From a virus, in the IMG/VR virus record IMGVR_UViG_3300033996_001948, positions 1-38,914 of that record: DNA of 38,914 nt; one strand, 5' to 3'. The position numbers and the translations under genes are program-made. The stretch's first letter is position 1; each line of letters starts with the position of its first letter. This document shows positions 1 to 6,689 of the stretch, one piece after another. Below the pieces are notes generated by a model, which searched no databases, was not told the DNA's origin, and worked only from the letters and a program-made list of their open reading frames with translations.

Positions 1-127
1 TCGTCATCGATCCACGGCGTCATATGCGCCAGCCATGGCGGCATGACGTACGCGGGGCATGCGCTCGCATCGCCGGCTCTCCCAGCCTCCGGCGACAGTG
101 CAGCAAGTAGACACGCACGCTCGTGCC
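1..127. repeat. Terminal direct repeat, left copy (assembly overlap)
   Basis: Bases 1-127 are identical to 38788-38914. A repeat of exactly 127 bases at both ends is what a de Bruijn assembler leaves when it closes a circle with k=127, so I read it as a circular or circularly permuted genome and not as a biological terminal repeat. The repeat lies inside a coding sequence, which fits that reading. Confidence 0.93.
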
Positions 128-209
128 CGTCGGTCCACTGCTGGCGGACGATGCGGTCCTCCGCGATCATCGTGTCGAGTCGCGCGACCCGCTCCTCCAT
201 GTCTGTCAT
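1..209 (-). CDS. Alanine-rich paralogue A, N-terminal part (gene crosses the contig ends)
   Basis: The ATG is at 209-207; the frame runs off the left end and continues at 38787 down to the stop at 38250, giving 248 aa in the circular genome. The visible N-terminal part begins MTDMEERVARLDTMIAEDRI and contains the family block WTDGHERACLLAALSPE and CPAYVMPPWLAHMTPWIDD. Its start overlaps the stop of paralogue B by 4 bases (ATGA). The function is not recognised. Two tandem paralogues lie upstream and a Rad52-type gene lies downstream, so it belongs to the leftward early operon. Confidence 0.85.
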   Translation of the reverse strand, partial: MTDMEERVARLDTMIAEDRIVRQQWTDGHERACLLAALSPEAGRAGDASACPAYVMPPWLAHMTPWIDD

Positions 210-892
210 CGCTCGCTCCTCTCGATCTCCGCCTCGATTGCATCAAGCACCGCAGCCGCGATGCGGTCCGATGCCGCCGCTCCCGCCGCCCTCGACGCCT
301 CCGCCGCCGATGCAGCCGATGCAGCCGCTCTCGCCGCTTTCGCCGCTCTCGCCACCTCCGCCGCCGATGCAGCCGATGCGGCCGCTCTCCTCGCCGCCTC
401 CCCCGCCAACACCACCGACCACGACACCGCCGCCCCCGCCGCCGCATCGCGCACCGCCACCCGCTCAGACTCGGGTGCGCCGCGACGCAGCCACTCGAGC
501 ACCCTGTCGATCGCAGAGAGGGCGCGGGCCTCATCGTCGGGACAGTGAGCGCGCGCCTCGGCCACGATCGCGATGAGCGACGCGATTCGAGCGCGCTCCC
601 ATGCGGCACCGTCGAGACGGTGCCATCGACGCGCGAGATCCGCATAGCGTCGGATGATGCGAGGCCACGCTTCGTCGCTCACCTCATCATCGATCCACGG
701 TGTCAGATGCGCGAGCCACACGGGCATGACGTGTGCGGGACACGCGCCCACGTTACCATCTCTCGCGACCTCGGGGCTAAGAGCAGCGAGCAGACACGCA
801 CGCTCGTGCCCGTCCGTCCACTCGTGGCGGATGATGCGTCCCTCTTCGATCATCGTGTCGAGTCGCGCGACCCGCTCCTCCATGTCTGTCAT
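206..892 (-). CDS. Alanine-rich paralogue B, unknown function
   Basis: 228 aa. I chose the ATG at 892-890 because it gives the same MTDMEERV start as the paralogues and a 4-base ATGA overlap with paralogue C. The longer open frame upstream reads through the Gly-rich antisense of paralogue C and is not credible. The architecture is a 25-residue helix, the block WTDGHERACLLAALSPE, CPAHVMPVWLAHLTPWIDDEVS, a helical middle, then Ala/Ser/Arg repeats and ASDRIAAAVLDAIEAEIERSER. No catalytic motif or membrane segment is seen. It could be a structural or protein-binding early protein; no function is assigned. Confidence 0.87.
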   Translation of the reverse strand: MTDMEERVARLDTMIEEGRIIRHEWTDGHERACLLAALSPEVARDGNVGACPAHVMPVWLAHLTPWIDDEVSDEAWPRIIRRYADLARRWHRLDGAAWERARIASLIAIVAEARAHCPDDEARALSAIDRVLEWLRRGAPESERVAVRDAAAGAAVSWSVVLAGEAARRAAASAASAAEVARAAKAARAAASAASAAEASRAAGAAASDRIAAAVLDAIEAEIERSER

Positions 893-1572
893 CGCTCGCT
901 CCTCTCGATCTCTGCCTCGATCGCGTCGAGGACCGCCGTCGCGATGCGGTCCGACGCCTCCGACGCCGCCGCCCACGCCGCATCCGCCGCCGACGACGCC
1001 GCCCGCGCCGACGACGCCGCCCGCGCCGCCGCCGCCGCCACCGACGCCGCCGACGCCGCCGCCGCCTCTCCCGCCCACGCCGCCCGCGCCGCCGCCCTCG
1101 TCGCCTTCGTCGCCGCCCTCGTCGCCTCCGACACCGCCGCCCGCTCAGACTCCGGTGCGCCGCGCCGCAGCCACTCGAGCACCCCGTCGATCGCAGCCAG
1201 TGCGCGCTCCTCGCTCGAAGGGCAGTTCAGGCGCGCTTCGCTCACAATCGCGATGAGAGACGCGATTCGAGCGCGCTCCCATGCAGCATCGTCCAGCGCG
1301 CTCCATCGTCGTGCGAGCGCAGCGTAGCGCCGGATGACCCCAGGCCACGCATCCTCAGAGACCTCGTCATCGATCCACGGCGTCAGATGCGCGAGCCACG
1401 GCGGCATGACATGCGCGGGGCATGCGCTCGCGCGCTCGGCTTTGCCGGTTTCGGGTGAGAGAGCAGCGAGCAGACACGCGCGCTCGTGCCCGTCGGTCCA
1501 CCGCTGGCGGATGATGCGGTCCTCCGCGATCATCGCGTTGAGTCGCGAGACCCGCTCCTGCATGTCTGTCAT
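889..1572 (-). CDS. Alanine-rich paralogue C, unknown function
   Basis: 227 aa, first of the three paralogues to be transcribed. It starts MTDMQERVSRLNAMIAEDRI and shares with A and B the WTDGHERACLLAALSPE and HLTPWIDDEVS blocks, VLEWLRRGAPESER, and the C-terminus ATAVLDAIEAEIERSER. The middle (about residues 145-205) is almost only Ala, Ser, Arg and Trp. It overlaps the upstream four-cysteine gene and downstream paralogue B by 4 bases each, so translation is probably coupled. Function unknown. Confidence 0.87.
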   Translation of the reverse strand: MTDMQERVSRLNAMIAEDRIIRQRWTDGHERACLLAALSPETGKAERASACPAHVMPPWLAHLTPWIDDEVSEDAWPGVIRRYAALARRWSALDDAAWERARIASLIAIVSEARLNCPSSEERALAAIDGVLEWLRRGAPESERAAVSEATRAATKATRAAARAAWAGEAAAASAASVAAAAARAASSARAASSAADAAWAAASEASDRIATAVLDAIEAEIERSER

Positions 1573-1865
1573 CGCTCCTCGCCTTCGTCCGACTCGTCAC
1601 TCTTCCAGGGACGCACCGGGTGTAGGGGGCACCTCGTCACGCTGCACGTCCCGATGCGCTGCCGGGGCGCCGGGTCGGAGTCCCCGCCCTGACAGTCCCA
1701 GCACTTCGCTGTGATGGCGAGTCGGAGTGACGTGGGCCTGCGCTTCGCCTTCTCGATGGGATCGAGGCGTCTGGCCTTCACGCCGGCCGCCCTCATGGCC
1801 GCCGACGCCTCCCGGGCCTTGTCCAGTGCTGATGTAGCAGGGCCATCCTGGTGCACGTCTGTCAT
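1569..1865 (-). CDS. Small four-cysteine, zinc-binding-like phage protein
   Basis: 98 aa. Cysteines at about 55, 58, 74 and 79 form CWDC...CSVTRC followed by PLHPVRPW. Many phages carry small proteins with the pattern AKCxxCxGG...C...CPLxPYR, and this fits that type; their function is unknown. I chose the ATG at 1865 because it overlaps the upstream stop by ATGA; a longer frame to 1988 would overlap the whole upstream gene. The N-terminal half is basic and helical. Zinc binding is inferred from spacing only. Confidence 0.8.
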   Translation of the reverse strand: MTDVHQDGPATSALDKAREASAAMRAAGVKARRLDPIEKAKRRPTSLRLAITAKCWDCQGGDSDPAPRQRIGTCSVTRCPLHPVRPWKSDESDEGEER

Positions 1866-2068
1866 CGCTCCTCGCCTCCCGGGCCGACCGCGTCGGCCTC
1901 CATCCAGTCGACGATCCATGACAGACCGTCGCAGGTCCACTCCTGACACCGCTCGTGGCGCTCGAGGTCGAGTGACGCGACATGACACGCGATCCGCTCT
2001 GCGGTCTCCGCCCTCGACGCGTCGACCGCTATCTGCGCGCGCATACGCACTGTCACCCGTACCATCAT
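1862..2068 (-). CDS. Hypothetical 68-aa protein
   Basis: 68 aa, starting MMVRVTVRMRAQIAVDASRA. The start lies in a 4-base ATGA overlap with the upstream gene and the stop overlaps the next start the same way. It has Cys at three positions (IACHV, ERCQEWTCDG) and a tryptophan-rich acidic end (LSWIVDWMEADAV). Family not recognised. The alternative ATG upstream at 2218 would overlap the neighbour by about 150 bases and is less likely. Confidence 0.7.
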   Translation of the reverse strand: MMVRVTVRMRAQIAVDASRAETAERIACHVASLDLERHERCQEWTCDGLSWIVDWMEADAVGPGGEER

Positions 2069-2427
2069 CGCGACCACCCCCTCATACGCTGCTCCGCGCG
2101 AGCGCGTAGCATCTCGACCGCGTACCGCAGCTCGCTCGAGCTCGCCCGGATGATCTCGCCCTCGACCTCCGCCCACGCGACATACAGCCGATCGCGCAGA
2201 CGGATCGTGATCCCGCACTCGGTAGCGCCGTCGTCTAGTAGCCGCTGAACGATGCGGTCCTCCACGGACACGTCGTCCACATCACTATCGCCCGCGTCGA
2301 GGGCGTCTAGATGCTCCGCGAGTGCATCGGCCACAACGCTCCCCTGCGCCCGATCCGACGCGTCCGCAGCACGGAGCAGACGCTCCGCGAGCGCGTCCGC
2401 GATATGCGCCACGACCCGCGTCGTCAT
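2065..2427 (-). CDS. Hypothetical 120-aa early protein
   Basis: 120 aa, starting MTTRVVAHIADALAERLLRA. It is rich in Ala, Asp and Arg, mostly predicted helix, with an acidic middle (DALDAGDSDVDDVSVEDRI) and a C-terminal helix rich in Arg and Glu. No known domain recognised. Both ends overlap neighbours by 4 bases, placing it in the leftward early operon. Confidence 0.78.
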   Translation of the reverse strand: MTTRVVAHIADALAERLLRAADASDRAQGSVVADALAEHLDALDAGDSDVDDVSVEDRIVQRLLDDGATECGITIRLRDRLYVAWAEVEGEIIRASSSELRYAVEMLRARAEQRMRGWSR

Positions 2428-2723
2428 GCGTCACCCCCGAGCAGCGCCTCGAGAGCGTGTTCGAGCGTCTCGCCGACTCGAGCGTGCGCCACCTCGCCGC
2501 CGACGCCGCACGCGGCCGCGAGCCAACCCGCGCCCGTCGCGGAAATGACGACGGTATATCCGCGCTCCGTGTAGCGCGTACGAATCAGCTCGCCGAGATC
2601 CCCGACAGTCATCTCTCCGATCGTCGACTCGTCGCACGGCTCAAGCTCGGCGGGCGACATCTCATCGCCAGGCCCGAGATCACGCACACGACCGACACCA
2701 CTCCACACATCATGGTCACTCAT
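2424..2723 (-). CDS. Hypothetical 99-aa protein, first gene of the leftward operon
   Basis: 99 aa, starting MSDHDVWSGVGRVRDLGPGDE. A good Shine-Dalgarno sequence (GGAGGTGG on the minus strand) stands upstream of the ATG. The middle, TVGDLGELIRTRYTERGYTVVISATGAGWLAAACG, looks like a small alpha/beta fold, but I do not recognise a family. As the first gene after the divergent control region it should be expressed earliest from the leftward promoter. Confidence 0.8.
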   Translation of the reverse strand: MSDHDVWSGVGRVRDLGPGDEMSPAELEPCDESTIGEMTVGDLGELIRTRYTERGYTVVISATGAGWLAAACGVGGEVAHARVGETLEHALEALLGGDA

Positions 2724-2740
2724 ACACCACCTCCGACGCC

Positions 2741-2769
2741 GTTATCGCACGTCGCGATTCGACGTGCAA
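2741..2769 (-). promoter_or_regulatory. Leftward early promoter candidate
   Basis: On the minus strand TTGCAC (2769-2764), a 17-base spacer and GATAAC (2746-2741) give a sigma70-like arrangement, 18 bases upstream of the first leftward ATG. Matches to TTGACA and TATAAT are partial (3/6 and 4/6). The spacer and -35 box lie inside the inverted repeats, which would make repression by steric block easy. Confidence 0.45.
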
Positions 2770-2786
2770 GTTTTTTTGTTGCACGT
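2747..2786. promoter_or_regulatory. Two overlapping inverted repeats, operator candidate
   Basis: GCACGTCG (2747-2754) pairs with CGACGTGC (2760-2767). The second half-site is shared with another repeat, ACGTGCAA (2762-2769) with TTGCACGT (2779-2786), whose spacer is g-T7-g. The repeats sit between the leftward operon and the XRE regulator gene, the usual place for the operators of such a regulator. Binding is inferred. Confidence 0.6.
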
Positions 2787-2813
2787 GGCCGCTAATCGTG
2801 CGACGGTGGGAGC

Positions 2814-3137
2814 ATGAGAAAAGCCACTCTCGCCGCGATGCGGCGCCGTCTGCGCACGTCCCGAATCGACGCGGGACACACTACTATCAGCCTCGCGAAA
2901 AAGCTCGGCGCCACGCACTCGACGATCGTCCGATGGGAGCGCGGGGACACGGAGCCGCGCGCGAGCGATCTCCTGCGATGGGCAGAGTCGTGCGACGTGT
3001 CCGCGTCGTGGCTGCTATGCGGGTCGATGTCGATCGTCGTCACTCCGGACCGCCGCGTCGAGCCGCGCGAGACTATCGATGACACTCTCGCGCGCGAGGC
3101 TAGCCGCCTACGCGACCTAGATCCGGTGGAGCGATGA
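2814..3137 (+). CDS. XRE-family HTH transcriptional regulator
   Basis: 107 aa. Residues about 23-52 (TISLAKKLGATHSTIVRWERGDTEPRASDLLRW) are a typical XRE helix-turn-helix (cI/Cro type): helix, turn after LGA, and a recognition helix with STIVRWERG. VSASWLLCG follows, a common linker in this family. The start is the ATG after GGTGGGAG. It lies divergently from the leftward operon across paired inverted repeats, so it is the likely lytic/early switch. There is no integrase, so a role in classical lysogeny is uncertain. Confidence 0.88.
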   Translation: MRKATLAAMRRRLRTSRIDAGHTTISLAKKLGATHSTIVRWERGDTEPRASDLLRWAESCDVSASWLLCGSMSIVVTPDRRVEPRETIDDTLAREASRLRDLDPVER

Positions 3138-3223
3138 GCGCGACCGATATCGCGATCGGTGCTGCGCTCGTGTGCGCGGTCATCGTGGCGGGCATCTGGC
3201 GCCATCTGGCGGGGTCGTCATGA
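3134..3223 (+). CDS. 29-aa single-span membrane peptide
   Basis: A 29-residue frame with 4-base overlaps (ATGA) on both sides, tying the regulator gene to the methyltransferase gene. It encodes MSATDIAIGAALVCAVIVAG followed by IWRHLAGSS: one hydrophobic helix of about 18 residues and a short basic tail. The exact overlaps argue that it is translated; the function is unknown. No start other than that ATG is needed. Confidence 0.6.
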   Translation: MSATDIAIGAALVCAVIVAGIWRHLAGSS

Positions 3224-4059
3224 CGTGGCACTCGGGCGTCATGCGCGCGCTAGCGTCTGTCGGCGTCGTCGCCGGCGAGCACTACCTCATCGCGCAATGC
3301 GATCATGCCACGCTCGCGGCAGCGATGCGCGAGGCAGGGCTCGTCGCGGACGCGCTCGTGGTCGACGCGCCTTACAGCGAGCGCACGCACGCGGGGCACG
3401 ACGATGCGGCCGTGACCGTCAACCACGGCTCGGACTACCGGTCACGCGTCAGCAAGCCAACGGGCGGCACGGGCGCGCGCCGCGAGATCGATTACGCCGC
3501 GTGGTCTGACGAGGACGTGCGAGCGTTCGTCGGTACATGGGGCTCGCGCGTACGCGGGTGGGTCTGCTCGCTCACCGATCATCACCTCGCTTCCACGTGG
3601 TCGAGCGAGCTTGAAGCGGGCCGCTACGCGTTCGCGCCGCTCGCATGCGTTGAGCGCGGCTCGCGCGCGAGGTTCACTGGCGACGGCCCGTCTCAGTGGT
3701 CCACGTGGCTCGTCGTCGCACGCCCGCGCACGCGCGAGTGGCAGACATGGGGCACGCTCCCGGGCGCCTACGTCGGCGGCAGGGAAGCCAAAGCGGTCGT
3801 GGGCGGGAAGCCACTGTGGCTCATGCGCGCGATCGTCGGTGACTACTCGCGGCCCGGCGATCTCGTGGCCGATCCGTGCATGGGCGCTGGGACGACACTC
3901 GTCGCGGCCGTAGAGCTCGGCCGTCGCGCGATTGGGTGCGAGCCGGATCCGGGGCGCTTCTCGATTGCCGCGAAGCGACTCGCGCGGACTCGGCCGCAGC
4001 TCGCACTACCGATCACGACAGAGGTACAGATGACGCAGACCAGACTGGGGGACGAATGA
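3220..4059 (+). CDS. DNA methyltransferase, beta-class N4/N6 type
   Basis: 279 aa. A catalytic DPPY-like motif is present as DAPY (residues 49-52) in ALVVDAPYSE. The SAM-binding motif I is DPCMGAGTT (218-226) followed by LVAAVELGRRAIGCEPD. The order motif IV then motif I is that of beta-class amino-methyltransferases of the N6_N4_Mtase family. The Pro-to-Ala change in DPPY is a tolerated variant in some members but should be noted. The start at 3220 overlaps the peptide gene by ATGA. No cognate restriction enzyme gene is visible, so protection from host restriction or regulation is more likely than an R-M system. Confidence 0.85.
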   Translation: MTWHSGVMRALASVGVVAGEHYLIAQCDHATLAAAMREAGLVADALVVDAPYSERTHAGHDDAAVTVNHGSDYRSRVSKPTGGTGARREIDYAAWSDEDVRAFVGTWGSRVRGWVCSLTDHHLASTWSSELEAGRYAFAPLACVERGSRARFTGDGPSQWSTWLVVARPRTREWQTWGTLPGAYVGGREAKAVVGGKPLWLMRAIVGDYSRPGDLVADPCMGAGTTLVAAVELGRRAIGCEPDPGRFSIAAKRLARTRPQLALPITTEVQMTQTRLGDE

Positions 4060-4643
4060 CGCCCGAAGAAGCGCTAGCGGGCGCGGACGCTGTGCAGCGA
4101 AGGCGCGCTACTCGGTGTCTGTGGCAGAGGCGCAAACTCGGGTGGGACGAGGAGCGCGCGATGACGACTCCGATGGATCGCGGCGCGTCACGGCGAAAGA
4201 CAGGCGGCATTGACGCGCACACCGCATGGGAGGACGATGATGCGTGCTGGTACTACACAGCGTGCCACCCTGGCGGACTGACGCACGAGCAGATCGGAGA
4301 GGCGCTCGGCGGTCTGTCGCGTCAACGCGTACAAATGATCGAGCGCGATGCGCTGCGCACGCTCGGGGCCGCGCTCGCGCTGGAGGGCCTGCGGGAGTCG
4401 GATCTGGTGGTCTGGCTATCTCGCGATCGTCCTGGCGACGGCAGCGGGGAACCTCCGCCGCCGATGCTGGGACACGGAATCGACGGCGAGGAGCGCCAGC
4501 GCAGGATCGCGGCGCGCATTGACGCGCAGGAGCCGAGCGACACGACGCGGGCCATCGATGCGGCTATCGTGCAGCTCGAGGCCGCAGCGGGGCGCGTAGC
4601 GGCGGCCCTCGAGGCGTACGAACCGCGCACGGGGCAGCCATGA
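4056..4643 (+). CDS. Sigma-70 region 4-like HTH protein
   Basis: 195 aa. Residues 75-104, LTHEQIGEALGGLSRQRVQMIERDALRTL, match the helix-turn-helix of sigma region 4.2 (pattern EIGexLGvSReRVrQIExrALrkL). Regions 2 and 3 are absent, so it is not a complete sigma factor. The C-terminal part has a long helix (EAAAGRVAAALEAYEP). It could be a transcription regulator that contacts -35 DNA or RNA polymerase, possibly acting on the recurrent promoter-like elements; that link is inference. Start and stop overlap neighbours by 4 bases. Confidence 0.75.
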   Translation: MTPEEALAGADAVQRRRATRCLWQRRKLGWDEERAMTTPMDRGASRRKTGGIDAHTAWEDDDACWYYTACHPGGLTHEQIGEALGGLSRQRVQMIERDALRTLGAALALEGLRESDLVVWLSRDRPGDGSGEPPPPMLGHGIDGEERQRRIAARIDAQEPSDTTRAIDAAIVQLEAAAGRVAAALEAYEPRTGQP

Positions 4644-5026
4644 TCTGCGCGACGACACTCGACGGAGATCCGGTGACATGGAAGCGCGCGCGGTCGCAGG
4701 GCGCGCGACGCTGGACTGACCCGCACGACAGGCGCTATCGCGACGCGATACGGTATGCGCTACTCGCGGCGCGCCCTCGAGGGTGGCCACTCGACGCGCG
4801 CTACTCCGTGACGCTCGTCGTGAGCGTCCGTCGGGATGTCGGAGACGTGGACAACTATGCCAAGAGCTGGCTCGACGCGGGCAAGGGCATTTTGTGGGAC
4901 GACGACGCGAGCGTGGTCGAGCTGTATGTGCGGCGCGTGCGTGCGGACAGGGGCAGCGTGAGCGTGCTCGTCGAAGCCGATGAGGTACTGCGACGATCGT
5001 CGAAGAAGAGTCGAACCAAGATCTAG
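4640..5026 (+). CDS. rusA: RusA-like Holliday junction resolvase
   Basis: 128 aa, the usual RusA length. The catalytic carboxylates appear in DVGDVDNYAKSWLDAGKGILWDDDASV: D69, D71-N72, K75 and the DDD at 87-89. RusA enzymes are dimeric, Mg-dependent nucleases that cut four-way junctions; in phages they resolve recombination intermediates before packaging. The ATGA overlap with the upstream gene fixes the start. It fits with the Rad52-type and SSB-like genes of the leftward operon. Confidence 0.87.
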   Translation: MICATTLDGDPVTWKRARSQGARRWTDPHDRRYRDAIRYALLAARPRGWPLDARYSVTLVVSVRRDVGDVDNYAKSWLDAGKGILWDDDASVVELYVRRVRADRGSVSVLVEADEVLRRSSKKSRTKI

Positions 5027-5072
5027 AATCGGATACAAACAGCCGCGTTGCGTCGCGGCGTGGAGGGTAGGC

Positions 5073-6689
5073 ATGTATGAGCTGAGGCCGTATCAGGTAG
5101 AGGCCATCGCGGAGATCGAGAGAGCATGGGAGTCGGGACACAGGAGCACGATTCTCGTGCTCGCCACGGGGCTAGGGAAAACGACCGTCTTCACCGAGAT
5201 CGCGCGGCGCGCACGCGACGCTCGGCGCGGGCGGACTCTCGTGCTTGCGCATCGCATCGAGCTCGTGGAGCAAGCGGCGGCGCGGCTTGAGGTGGGCACA
5301 CTCACGACCGAGATCGAGAGTGGCGATAGGCGTGCGTCGTGGATGCAGCTACCGGTATCGGATGCCGTCGTCGCGACGGTGCAGACGCTGCGCGGTCGTC
5401 GGCTCGCGCGATGGCCTCGCGACGCGTTCGGTACGATCGTGATCGATGAAGCGCACCACGCTGCCGCGCGCGCCTATCGCGACGTGCTCGCGCATTTCTC
5501 CGGCGCTCGCGTGCTCGGCGTGACTGCTACTCCCGATCGTGGCGACGAGGTAGCGCTGGGCCATGTCTTCGCGTCGACCGCGTACACGTACGGGATCCGA
5601 GAGGGCATCGAGGGCGGCTACCTCGCGCCGCTGCGCTGCAAGACAATCGATCTCGACTGCGTTTCACTCGACGGCGTTCGCGTCACCCGACAAGAGCACG
5701 GCCGCGACCTATCGGCGGAGGACGTTGCGAAAGCGATGTCGGGAGACGAAGCGCTCCACGCTATCGCGGCTCCCGTCGCGAAAGAGGCGGGCGCGCGAAA
5801 GACGCTGATCTTCATGCCGTCTGTCGAGCTGACGCATGAGCTGGCGCGCGTGCTCTCGGGCTACGTCGGAGCGGACCGCGTGCGCAGCCTCGATGGCTCA
5901 TGCGACAAAGACGACCGCAAAGAACAGCTCCGCGCGTACACACACGGAGACGTGCAGTTCATGGTCAACTGCGCGCTTTTCACGGAGGGCTTCGACGCGC
6001 CGAGCACGTCGTGCGTCGTCGTCGCAAGGCCCACGAAAAGCCGCGCCCTATATGCGCAAATGGTCGGCCGAGGGACGCGTCTCGCGGATGGAAAGAGCGA
6101 TTGCCTCGTCATCGATCTACATCCCGGCAATACGCGCCACGACCTCGCGAAGATCGCGGACATCTTCGACGGGCTTGATCTGCCGGATGGCGGCGAGGAG
6201 CGTGACCTCTTCGATGCTGCGGTGCGGTCCGGCGAGACTGTCCTCGATGCGCGCAAGCAAGCGAAAGAGATCCACGACAAGCGCGAGGCCGCGCGGCGCG
6301 CCGATCGCGAGCGCGCGCGTATGCAAGCGCAGGTCACATATCGTGCAGTCGAGAGGCCAATGTGGTCTGTCGATATCGCGCTCGGAGTCACCGCATCGAT
6401 GTACGGGAGCACCGTGCCTCCTGCTCGCGAAGACCAGATCGAGCGCCTCCGTGCGCTGAAGCTAGACATCGATCCGCGAGAGACCGTGCAAAGCGCCAGC
6501 GCGAAGATCAAGGCCATGCTCGACCGACGAAAGAGCGGCCTATGCACGATCAAGCAGGCTCGCGTCCTCGCGAGAGCGGGCCTGAATCCGGACATGACAT
6601 TCGATCAAGCGCGCACGGCCATGGATCTGCTAGTGGCCAATCGCTGGCGTGCGACACCCGATATGCTTGCTAAATGGGGCGCGCGGTGA
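5073..6689 (+). CDS. SF2 DEAH-box helicase
   Basis: 538 aa. Q-motif-like RPYQVEAI at the N-terminus; Walker A ATGLGKT (31-37); motif Ia LVLAHRIELVEQ; DEAHH (125-129); motif III TATP (151-154); helicase C-domain with FTEGFDAPSTS and motif VI YAQMVGRGTRL. This is the ResIII/UvrB-like superfamily 2 fold. The C-terminal 150 residues hold a charged coiled-coil-like stretch (ARKQAKEIHDKREAARRADRERARMQA) and a helical tail. The start at 5073 has GGAGGG upstream; the longer frame from 4980 overlaps RusA and lacks a ribosome site. Probable role: DNA unwinding in replication or recombination. No primase is seen. Confidence 0.9.
   Translation: MYELRPYQVEAIAEIERAWESGHRSTILVLATGLGKTTVFTEIARRARDARRGRTLVLAHRIELVEQAAARLEVGTLTTEIESGDRRASWMQLPVSDAVVATVQTLRGRRLARWPRDAFGTIVIDEAHHAAARAYRDVLAHFSGARVLGVTATPDRGDEVALGHVFASTAYTYGIREGIEGGYLAPLRCKTIDLDCVSLDGVRVTRQEHGRDLSAEDVAKAMSGDEALHAIAAPVAKEAGARKTLIFMPSVELTHELARVLSGYVGADRVRSLDGSCDKDDRKEQLRAYTHGDVQFMVNCALFTEGFDAPSTSCVVVARPTKSRALYAQMVGRGTRLADGKSDCLVIDLHPGNTRHDLAKIADIFDGLDLPDGGEERDLFDAAVRSGETVLDARKQAKEIHDKREAARRADRERARMQAQVTYRAVERPMWSVDIALGVTASMYGSTVPPAREDQIERLRALKLDIDPRETVQSASAKIKAMLDRRKSGLCTIKQARVLARAGLNPDMTFDQARTAMDLLVANRWRATPDMLAKWGAR

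Noticed and set aside
1-127. Biological terminal repeat or cos end
   Set aside because: The repeat is exactly 127 bases, a common k-mer size, and lies inside a gene that becomes complete on circular closure.
206-1078. 290-aa frame with a Gly-rich N-terminus
   Set aside because: The extra 62 residues upstream of MTDMEERV are the antisense of the GCC-rich part of paralogue C in another frame; the paralogues and the ATGA overlap fix the start at 892.
43-1327. Long plus-strand frames rich in Arg, Ser and Pro in 1-1330
   Set aside because: They mirror the Ala-rich minus-strand genes codon for codon and have no ribosome sites; GC-rich repeats keep all frames open.
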